Under the pieces are notes generated by a model that worked only from the letters and a program-made list of their open reading frames with translations, was not told the origin of the DNA and did not search any database. A DNA stretch of 14,528 bases from Lachnospiraceae bacterium (GTDB lineage Bacteria; Bacillota_A; Clostridia; Lachnospirales; Lachnospiraceae): contig JAFWXB010000236.1 of the NCBI GenBank assembly GCA_017523185.1, positions 1-14,528 on the forward strand, given 5' to 3'. A program made the translations under genes and the position numbers. Positions 1-5,722 of this stretch are shown here, piece by piece; the first letter of the stretch is position 1; each line of letters starts with the position of its first letter.

Positions 1-1034
1 ACACAAATTTCATTATTGGATAAAAATTCTATATTGTCATATATAATAGATGTATCATTTTCCATTTTTACATTTCCATTCATATCTAGCACTTTAATAT
101 GACGTGAATTTTCGACTTCTTTATTATCATAAACCATACCTATATATTTACTATTGTAAAAATAACTTAGAATTTCTTCTTTTACTTCAATTTCTTCTGC
201 TATTTCCGGTTTTTGTTTTCCTTCAAAAATTATAATTTTTCCTGTTCCTAATGCTAACATTCTCGTTTCTGAAAGATATTCAATTTCCGGAATTAAAATG
301 CCCTCAAATGTATATGTTCCTACATTATTGTTGATTTGGCTTTGTCCGACAGAGTCAAAATTATAAAAAGAAATTGTTGTATTTACTTTTCCCTGACTAA
401 TATCTATCATATTTACTGCAAGTTTTTTAGCATCATATGATAATGCAATGTCTATTGGAAAACCTCCTTTATTACTGTAAAATTTTCCGTTTGCTAATTC
501 TTTTCCCTTTTTATCAAATAATTTTACTTGAAATTCGCTATTTTCTTTCATAAGAACAGCGATTGTTCCTTGCTGTGCTAAACATACTGTTTGAATTGGT
601 ACGGAAGTTTTTATTTCTTGTTGCAAACCTGCTTTTGTTAAAATGTAAATCTTAGACCCTCCCGAATCATAAATAACAAGATATTCTCCACAAGTTTCTA
701 CAACAGGTGTTGTCATTTCAAATGCTTGGTTCCATATCAGTTCTCCATTACTTCCCATACAAGAAATACCATCATTGCTATATTCTAAAATATAATCTAA
801 ATATTCTGCAAATTGCGTGGCACTACTATTATTACGTTTTATACTATTTCGTACTTCATAAAAATTAAAACTTCGTATCGCATAAATAAGCTCAACCGAT
901 ACAATTAACAAGGTTATACTTAATACAATCTTTAAAGTTCGAACCCATACTTCTTTTCTATGTTTTTGTATTTTTTCTTGAAGTTCTTCATAGTTTGTTT
1001 CAACTGTTAAACCATTTTTTCTGATTGTTGCCAT
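1..1034 (-). CDS. DUF5711-like membrane-anchored beta-propeller protein (3' end outside window)
   Basis: The frame is open from an ATG at 1034 to the window edge, giving 344 codons with no stop, so the C-terminus is missing. An AAAGGAG ribosome binding site lies a few bases upstream. The protein starts with about 32 mostly charged cytoplasmic residues, then one membrane helix at about residues 33-52 (LKIVLSITLLIVSVELIYAI). The rest should lie outside the cell: repeated short beta-strand units such as 'GISCMGSNGELIWN', 'YLVIYDSGGSKIYIL' and 'FQVKLFDKKGKELA', typical of WD40/PQQ-like propellers. This layout matches my recollection of the DUF5711 family common in Lachnospiraceae, whose function is unknown. 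It lies 161 bp downstream of the other single-pass membrane protein and may be co-transcribed with it. The family assignment is by recognition only; the topology is inferred from hydrophobicity. Confidence 0.75.
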   Translation of the reverse strand, partial: MATIRKNGLTVETNYEELQEKIQKHRKEVWVRTLKIVLSITLLIVSVELIYAIRSFNFYEVRNSIKRNNSSATQFAEYLDYILEYSNDGISCMGSNGELIWNQAFEMTTPVVETCGEYLVIYDSGGSKIYILTKAGLQQEIKTSVPIQTVCLAQQGTIAVLMKENSEFQVKLFDKKGKELANGKFYSNKGGFPIDIALSYDAKKLAVNMIDISQGKVNTTISFYNFDSVGQSQINNNVGTYTFEGILIPEIEYLSETRMLALGTGKIIIFEGKQKPEIAEEIEVKEEILSYFYNSKYIGMVYDNKEVENSRHIKVLDMNGNVKMENDTSIIYDNIEFLSNNEIC

Positions 1035-1068
1035 AGTTCTCCTTTCTTTCTATTATTTCATAAGCATG

Positions 1069-1098
1069 ATTGTGCAAATATTGAAAATTACACACAAT
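1069..1098 (-). promoter_or_regulatory. Inverted repeat and shared TTTTCAATATTT motif before the DUF5711-like gene
   Basis: ATTGTG (1069-1074) and CACAAT (1093-1098) form a perfect 6-bp inverted repeat. Inside it, on the minus strand, is TTTTCAATATTT (1087-1076), the same 12-mer found upstream of the neighbouring gene at 2366-2355. It sits 42 bases before the ATG. It could be an operator or part of a promoter; no convincing -35/-10 pair was found in this 161-bp gap. Confidence 0.3.
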
Positions 1099-1195
1099 TA
1101 TTAAAGATAATGATATTTCTATTTCTCAAGTGTTCCCATTATATCATGTTCTTTTTATTCTTTCATCTCTTTTTTACAAGGAAACATATTATCTT

Positions 1196-2281
1196 TTATT
1201 CTGTATGCTCTCCTGAAATAATTTCAATTGGTATGGTATTTACTTCTGTTTGATTATTCGTAATATCTGCTTCTAATTCCTGATTTTGTTGCATTTGTGA
1301 ATTTGGGGATTCTGTTGTATTATTTTGTGTTTCTAATGGTTTTGTATTATCTGTATTTTGTTGTTCCGTTGTAGACAAAACTTCTCCTGCTACCGGTTGT
1401 ACATTTTGATTATTTGCTTTTTCTACAAGTGCATCTTTATTTTCGTATACACCTACCCCTATAATAAATACAAGAACTGCTGCTGCTACAACTAAACCTG
1501 CATTTGCCCCTTTTGAAGAACTTGGTTTTCCATTTTTTTCTTTCAGCATCTGTCTGTAACGCCCACCTTTTGCTTGCATATTTTGTGTCCATTCTTGTAC
1601 ATTCATATCTAAACTAACAGAGGCATTTTGCAGTTTCTTTTTTCGAACTTGTTCTTCATAGTCAATAATTGGCACAGTTCCTTTTTCAAATGTTGTTTGT
1701 GTATCTTTTACATATGAATTTGTTTCTGTTTTTGATACAGCAGATACATTCTGTGAAGATGTCCCAAATGTGGAACGTGTACGATAATAAATATAAAAAC
1801 CTTCTTTTGGTATTAAATGATTTTCTTTATAACGATAAAAAGTTTCTTCTGCTTCTAAGGAATTCATTAAAAATAATAATTGATGTACACCGCCAAAATG
1901 TTCTCTATGTATACGTTCTAAATCCGGTGTCATTTTTGGAGTCATACCTTTTATATCAATTGCCCAACCTACAATAATCATATCTTCGTATATTCGCTTA
2001 ATTTCTTTAAATACTTCACTCCACATATGATTGTTCCATTTTGGTGTATTTCCTGCAAATTCCATTGTATTAACTGGTATTACTGCCTCTACAAAAGTAG
2101 CATATCTGCCTTCCATGCGTTCGGTATGTCCCATTAAAATAAATACACGTTTTTCTTTGTAATTGATTTCTTTTAATTTTGAATATGCTAAATTTTCAAC
2201 GTATATTTTATTTTCTTCGCGTGGTGTGCCAATCTGCTTTACATTTTTTAGATTACGTTCTCTTTCCATTATTTCAATCAT
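1196..2281 (-). CDS. Single-pass membrane protein with degenerate MPN/JAMM-like N-terminal domain
   Basis: The protein has 361 aa, and its ATG is preceded by AGAAAGGTG. Residues about 27-167 look like an MPN (JAB/JAMM) fold: 'YSKLKE' helix, 'RVFILMGHTER', 'FVEAVIPV', 'MIIVGWAIDIKG', then 'HQLLFLMN' and 'EGFYIYY'. In active JAMM peptidases the GW is followed by HxHP. Here residues 105-110 read GWAIDI, so both metal-binding histidines are missing and the domain is probably non-catalytic. A variable linker with a KKK cluster follows, then a membrane helix at about 262-279 (GLVVAAAVLVFIIGVGVY) and an N/Q/T/E-rich tail of about 80 residues, presumably outside the cell. From memory, related clostridial proteins can end in a LysM domain. 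None is visible here, nor in any frame of the short stretch after the stop. The function is unknown; a scaffold linking cytoplasm and envelope is a guess. The fold call is from motif shape only. Confidence 0.7.
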   Translation of the reverse strand: MIEIMERERNLKNVKQIGTPREENKIYVENLAYSKLKEINYKEKRVFILMGHTERMEGRYATFVEAVIPVNTMEFAGNTPKWNNHMWSEVFKEIKRIYEDMIIVGWAIDIKGMTPKMTPDLERIHREHFGGVHQLLFLMNSLEAEETFYRYKENHLIPKEGFYIYYRTRSTFGTSSQNVSAVSKTETNSYVKDTQTTFEKGTVPIIDYEEQVRKKKLQNASVSLDMNVQEWTQNMQAKGGRYRQMLKEKNGKPSSSKGANAGLVVAAAVLVFIIGVGVYENKDALVEKANNQNVQPVAGEVLSTTEQQNTDNTKPLETQNNTTESPNSQMQQNQELEADITNNQTEVNTIPIEIISGEHTE

Positions 2282-2354
2282 AATAACACCTTTCTAACTA
2301 AATTTAACCGAATAATACAAATCTGTTTTTTATTATATTTAACTATAATTGAGT

Positions 2355-2366
2355 AAATATTGAAAA
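2355..2366 (-). repeat. TTTTCAATATTT motif, second copy
   Basis: This 12-mer is identical to the one at 1087-1076 and lies 74 bases before the ATG of the MPN-like protein gene. The similarity continues loosely on both sides (GTGnAn before it, nCnCAATnAT after it). Two neighbouring genes sharing it suggests a common regulator, but in DNA this AT-rich a chance match is possible. Confidence 0.3.
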
Positions 2367-2562
2367 ATGCACAAAAATATTTTAGTTTTGTTTGTTATAT
2401 AAAGACAGTTCCTATTCTTATTGTAAATATGTCTTTTTACTACGGACAAATTTGTGCACTATGCTATACTTTATCATTTATAGATATTTAATATAAATTC
2501 GATAAATATTAAATTATATTTTCATAGTTATATCTATTTTTTAATCATTTATCCAACTCACG

Positions 2563-2578
2563 TTGTTTTATAAAACAA
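2563..2578. repeat. Perfect 16-bp palindrome TTGTTTTATAAAACAA
   Basis: The sequence is fully self-complementary with no loop. Such uninterrupted palindromes are more typical of a dimeric repressor site than of a terminator, because no T-run follows on either strand. The nearest gene start it could control is at 2281 on the minus strand. Confidence 0.4.
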
Positions 2579-2705
2579 TATATATTCGGCTATAAATAAC
2601 AAAAAAGATTACAAATATTTCTTATATCTTTTCGTCCACATATGCTATCACATTTGAAATATGGAATTTGGCGAATTGCGATATTTTTTCAAAAAAAAAT
2701 ACGAC

Positions 2706-2738
2706 AAAAAAACTGCCACATGTTATCTATGTGACAGT
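2706..2738 (-). terminator. Rho-independent terminator of the dnaX-transketolase operon, probably bidirectional
   Basis: On the minus strand a 10-bp stem (ACTGTCACAT with ATGTGGCAGT, one G-T pair, 7-base loop) is followed by six T's. It lies about 60 bases after the transketolase C-subunit stop. Read on the plus strand the same hairpin is followed by TTTTTGCTTTTTTT, so it can stop transcription from either side. Confidence 0.85.
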
Positions 2739-2798
2739 TTTTGCTTTTTTTATTTCTATTATTTTTTATTTTAAGAAAAAACATATGCAGATTGTGTA

Positions 2799-3740
2799 TT
2801 ATTTTACAAATGCTTTTACTTTTTTGTAAATACCTTCTGCATCTAACCCAAATTTTGCAATTAATTCTAAAGCAGGGCCTGATTCACCAAAACGGTCTTC
2901 TACACCTATACGAAGTACCTTTGTTGGTGCGTTTTCAGATAATACTTCACAAACAGCACTTCCAAGTCCACCAATTGTAGAATGTTCTTCTACTGTAACT
3001 ACTTTTCCTGTTTTTTGTGCAGAAGCAATTACAAGTTCTTTGTCTAATGGTTTAATTGTGTGAATGTTAATTACTTCAGCATGAATACCATCTGCTTCTA
3101 ACATTTCTGCTGCTTTTACTGTTTCGTATACTTCAAGACCTGTTGCAAAAATAGATACATCTGTACCTTCTTTTAATACAATGCCTTTTCCGATTTCAAA
3201 TTTATAGTTTTCTTCATTATTCACTACCGGAACTGCAAGACGACCAAAACGTAAATATACCGGACCTACATATTCGTATGCTGCTTTTACAGCTGCTCTT
3301 GCTTCAATATCATCTGCCGGATTGATAACAACCATTCCCGGAATTTGACGCATTAATGCTAAGTCTTCTAAACATTGATGACTTGCCCCGTCTTCCCCTA
3401 CGGAAATTCCTGCATGACTTGCTCCAATTTTTACATTTAAACGTGGATAACCAATTGCGTTACGAATTTGTTCGTAATTACGTCCTGTTGTAAACATTGC
3501 AAAAGAACTCATAAATGGCACTTTTCCACAAGTAGAAAGTCCTGCTGCAATTCCTGCCATATTTGCTTCTGCAATACCACAATTTAAGTGACGTTCCGGA
3601 AATTCTTTTTGGAACATACAAGTTTTTGTAGCTCCCGCAAGGTCAGCATCTAATACAACTAAATCGTCGTGTTCTCGTCCAATTTCAATTAACGCACTAC
3701 CGTAGCTGTCACGTGTTGCAACTCTTTTTACATCTGACAT
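2799..3740 (-). CDS. tkt: Transketolase, C-terminal subunit
   Basis: A 313-aa protein carrying the pyrimidine-binding and C-terminal domains of a split transketolase. With its partner it transfers two-carbon ketol units between pentose, heptose and hexose phosphates in the non-oxidative pentose phosphate pathway, in the cytoplasm. Visible features are 'LDADLAGATKT' near residue 30, the catalytic glutamate region 'NCGIAEANMAGIAAG' (Glu58), 'FAMFTTGRNYEQIRN' (80-94), 'GASHAGISVGEDGASHQ' (106-122), and a C-terminal domain beginning around 190 ('GTDVSIFATGLEV'). The length fits known C-subunits. Its ATG lies inside the end of the N-subunit gene (13-bp overlap), with AGGTGA as binding site, so translation is likely coupled and the two made in equal amounts. 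A good terminator follows. A DXP-synthase-like or other TPP enzyme is less likely because the motifs are transketolase-like throughout. Confidence 0.95.
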   Translation of the reverse strand: MSDVKRVATRDSYGSALIEIGREHDDLVVLDADLAGATKTCMFQKEFPERHLNCGIAEANMAGIAAGLSTCGKVPFMSSFAMFTTGRNYEQIRNAIGYPRLNVKIGASHAGISVGEDGASHQCLEDLALMRQIPGMVVINPADDIEARAAVKAAYEYVGPVYLRFGRLAVPVVNNEENYKFEIGKGIVLKEGTDVSIFATGLEVYETVKAAEMLEADGIHAEVINIHTIKPLDKELVIASAQKTGKVVTVEEHSTIGGLGSAVCEVLSENAPTKVLRIGVEDRFGESGPALELIAKFGLDAEGIYKKVKAFVK

Positions 3741-4564
3741 AATGCTTCACCTGCTTTCTCTAATTCTTCCATCGCAATTGCATATTCTTCATCATTTGGT
3801 GCTTTTCCATGCCAACCTGCAACATGTTCCATATAAGAAACACCTTTTCCTTTTACTGTTTTTGCAATAATTACGGTTGGTTTTCCTTTTACTTCGCGTG
3901 CTTCTTTGAATGCTGAACGAATTTCATCAAAATTATGACCATCAATTACAATGGTATGGAAATTAAATGCTTCAAATTTTTTGTCGATTGGATATGGAGA
4001 ACACACTTCTTCTAATGTTCCATCAATCTGAAGATTGTTGTTATCTACTACGACTACTAAATTATCTAATTGTCTGTGTCCTGCCCACATTGCAGCTTCC
4101 CAAATCTGTCCTTCTTGAATTTCTCCATCACCACATACGGCACATACACGATAATCTTTTTTATCCATCTTTCCTGCCATTGCCATACCTACGGCAACAG
4201 ATAAGCCTTGTCCCAAAGAACCGGAAGACATATCAATTCCCGGAATTTTTCTCATATCCGGATGTCCTTGTAAATAAGAACCTGTATGACGTAAAGTAAT
4301 TAAATCTTCTTTTGGGAAAAATCCTTTTTCTGCGAGTGTTGCATAAAGTGCCGGAACAACATGACCTTTGGATAATACTAAACGGTCACGTTCTGCCCAT
4401 TTTGGGTTTTTTGGGTCTACATTCATTTCTTCATAGTAAAGATAAATAAAAATCTCTACCATAGATAATGAACCACCCGGATGTCCGCATTTTGCACTGT
4501 GTAATGCCGTTACTGTACTTTTACGGATTTCATTTGCCAGTTTTGCGAGCTCTAAATTGTTCAT
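3728..4564 (-). CDS. tkt: Transketolase, N-terminal (TPP-binding) subunit
   Basis: A 278-aa protein carrying the thiamine-diphosphate pyrophosphate domain. The TPP/Mg motif starts at GDGEIQEG (145-152) and ends at DNNN (174-177). The histidines expected around cofactor and substrate are in 'KCGHPGGS' (His28), 'SKGH' (His68) and 'QGHPD' (His101), with 'GSLGQGLS' at 115-122. It needs the adjacent C-subunit for a complete active site, because TPP binds at the interface of the two. The ATG has AGAAAGGA upstream and lies only 12 bases after the recR stop. Transketolase is therefore apparently transcribed with recR, ybaB and perhaps dnaX, which is less usual than the cluster of those three alone. 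Split transketolases are common in Clostridia and archaea, so the split itself is not a mutation. Confidence 0.95.
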   Translation of the reverse strand: MNNLELAKLANEIRKSTVTALHSAKCGHPGGSLSMVEIFIYLYYEEMNVDPKNPKWAERDRLVLSKGHVVPALYATLAEKGFFPKEDLITLRHTGSYLQGHPDMRKIPGIDMSSGSLGQGLSVAVGMAMAGKMDKKDYRVCAVCGDGEIQEGQIWEAAMWAGHRQLDNLVVVVDNNNLQIDGTLEEVCSPYPIDKKFEAFNFHTIVIDGHNFDEIRSAFKEAREVKGKPTVIIAKTVKGKGVSYMEHVAGWHGKAPNDEEYAIAMEELEKAGEALCQM

Positions 4565-4576
4565 AATGATTCCTTT

Positions 4577-5173
4577 CTATAATTCAGTTCTTCCTTCTAG
4601 TGCTCTTAACAGAGTCACTTCGTCAATATATTCCAAATCGCCTCCTACTGGTACTCCACTGGCGATTCTGGTCACTTTTATACCTGTTGGTTTTATCAGC
4701 TTACTTAAATACATAGCTGTTGTTTCTCCCTCGAGGCTTGAATTGGTTGCTACAATCACTTCGTCTATATCTTTTTCCAAACGAATCATTAATTCTTTTA
4801 ATTTAATTTCATTTGGACCAATACCAAGCATTGGTGAAATTGCACCATGCAATACATGATAAACGCCAAAAAATTTACCTGTTTTTTCGTAAGCAGCCAA
4901 ATCCCTTGTATTTTCTACTACCATAATGACTTTTTGATTTCTGCTTTCATCCTTACAGATTGGACAAATTTCTTCATCAGTAAGTGTATAACAACACTTA
5001 CAATATTTTACATTTCTTTTTGCCTCTATAATTGCCTTAGAAAGTGATTCTACTTGTTCTATTGGCATATTTAGCACATGAAATGCCAGTCTTTGGGCCG
5101 ATTTCGTCCCAATTCCCGGCAATGCTGAAAATTCTTCTATCAATTTTGATATCTGTTTACTGTAATAATCCAT
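4577..5173 (-). CDS. recR: Recombination mediator RecR
   Basis: The protein has 198 aa, the normal family length, when started at the ATG at 5173 ([15 protein letters not shown]). A longer frame reaches 5257, but those 28 extra residues lie inside ybaB and have no family match. RecR acts with RecF/RecO to load RecA on gapped DNA. Visible parts are the helix-hairpin-helix '[15 protein letters not shown]' (18-32), a zinc site (Cys58, Cys61, Cys70, Cys73), and a Toprim domain from about residue 81 ('[20 protein letters not shown]'), ending in '[18 protein letters not shown]' (171-188). The Shine-Dalgarno is weak (AAGAAA), and the start is 13 bases after the ybaB stop, so translational coupling is likely. 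The gene order dnaX-ybaB-recR supports the call. Confidence 0.97.
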   Translation of the reverse strand: MDYYSKQISKLIEEFSALPGIGTKSAQRLAFHVLNMPIEQVESLSKAIIEAKRNVKYCKCCYTLTDEEICPICKDESRNQKVIMVVENTRDLAAYEKTGKFFGVYHVLHGAISPMLGIGPNEIKLKELMIRLEKDIDEVIVATNSSLEGETTAMYLSKLIKPTGIKVTRIASGVPVGGDLEYIDEVTLLRALEGRTEL

Positions 5174-5186
5174 GTTTTTCTTAGTT

Positions 5187-5537
5187 TTAGAATGGAAGTC
5201 CCATTCCTCCACCAAGTCCTCCTGTAATCTTTGCCATAGACTGCTGATTTGCTTCATCTATTTTGCGTAATGCTTCATTTGTTGCAGCCATAATTAAATC
5301 TTCTAACATTTCAATATCATCCGGGTCAACGACTTCTTCGGATAATTTGATTTTAAGTAATTCATGTTTTCCTGAAACAGTTACTTCTACAGCTCCACCA
5401 CCTGCTGTTGCTGTTACTTGTTGTTCTTCCATTGCTTTTTGTGCTTCTTCCATTTGGCGTTGCATCTTCTGTGCCTGTTTCATTAAATTAGTCATATTTC
5501 CCGGCATACCACCAGCAAATCCACTTCTTTTTGCCAT
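5187..5537 (-). CDS. ybaB: YbaB/EbfC family nucleoid-associated protein
   Basis: A small (116 aa) DNA-binding protein of the YbaB/EbfC family, dimeric and nucleoid-associated. A flexible Gly/Met-rich N-terminus is followed by a long helix rich in Q/M/E (about 17-42, '[22 protein letters not shown]'). Then come the strand segment '[38 protein letters not shown]' and a glycine-rich tail ending [11 protein letters not shown]. Length and position between dnaX and recR are typical. The start at 5537 is the only ATG/GTG/TTG in this frame after the upstream stop, yet only AAGAAA lies at normal distance. A much better AAAGGAG is 33 bases upstream, separated by a small hairpin (5550-5566). Its exact role in this organism is unknown; a part in recombination or gene regulation is inferred from its neighbours. 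Confidence 0.95.
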   Translation of the reverse strand: MAKRSGFAGGMPGNMTNLMKQAQKMQRQMEEAQKAMEEQQVTATAGGGAVEVTVSGKHELLKIKLSEEVVDPDDIEMLEDLIMAATNEALRKIDEANQQSMAKITGGLGGGMGLPF

Positions 5538-5587
5538 TTTATTTCTTGCTACTAAAAATCTTAGTAACTTCTCCTTTCATAAATACT

Positions 5588-5634
5588 ATAGGCAAGGAAA
5601 CCCATACCATTAAGCAATGGGAGGAATTGCCTAT
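5588..5634 (-). ncRNA. Candidate structured RNA element in the dnaX-ybaB gap
   Basis: On the minus strand ATAGGCAA and TTGCCTAT form a perfect 8-bp outer helix (5634-5627 with 5595-5588). Inside, CCATT/AATGG forms a 5-bp helix closed by a GCTT loop (5620-5607). The two helices are separated by an asymmetric internal loop of 6 and 11 bases. No T-run follows, so it is not an ordinary terminator. I found no SRP-RNA GGAAG-type helix, tRNA or T-box signature. It may be a leader controlling ybaB-recR-transketolase or an mRNA processing site. The fold is seen; the function is not known. Confidence 0.4.
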
Positions 5635-5678
5635 GTTCCTTTTATATCTACCCAAAAGTACCTAGTAGCTGACAATAT

Positions 5679-5709
5679 ATTATATTCTCTTTCAAATTAT
5701 TGCAAGCAA
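5679..5709 (-). promoter_or_regulatory. Possible internal promoter before ybaB
   Basis: On the minus strand a consensus -10, TATAAT (5684-5679), follows TTGCTT at 5709-5704 with a 19-bp spacer, or TTGCAA at 5705-5700 with a 15-bp spacer. Both spacings are off the ideal 17. It lies just after the dnaX stop and would make a leader containing the hairpin element at 5588-5634. Confidence 0.35.
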
Positions 5710-5722
5710 TTTATGATAAAAT

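Larger units (their letters stand above)
2282..2705. other. Long AT-rich intergenic region without a gene
   Basis: There are 424 bases between the membrane-protein start and the transketolase terminator, with no credible coding frame. It holds a perfect 16-bp palindrome (2563-2578), the TTTTCAATATTT motif (minus strand, 2366-2355), and an inverted repeat AAAGACA/TGTCTTT (2401-2407 and 2430-2436). Two plus-strand extended -10-like sequences are also present: TTTGTTATATAAAG ending at 2403 and TGCTATACT at 2462-2470. A weak minus-strand promoter (TTTACA, 18-bp spacer, TTTATA, in 2399-2428) could serve the downstream gene. None is certain. Confidence 0.45.

Noticed and set aside
2446..2455. ACAAATTTGT palindrome as an operator
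   Set aside because: Only 10 bp, made mostly of A and T, and the flanks do not extend it; expected by chance in this region.
2799..4564. Transketolase broken by a frameshift
   Set aside because: Each half has its own ribosome binding site and start, and two-subunit transketolases are a normal arrangement in Clostridia.
5174..5257. N-terminal extension of RecR
   Set aside because: The 28 extra residues are encoded inside ybaB and have no family counterpart; the ATG at 5173 gives the usual 198 residues.
5541..5722. SRP RNA (often near dnaX in Firmicutes)
   Set aside because: The conserved helix 8 sequence (GGAAG/AGCAG-type internal loops) is absent on both strands of the gap.
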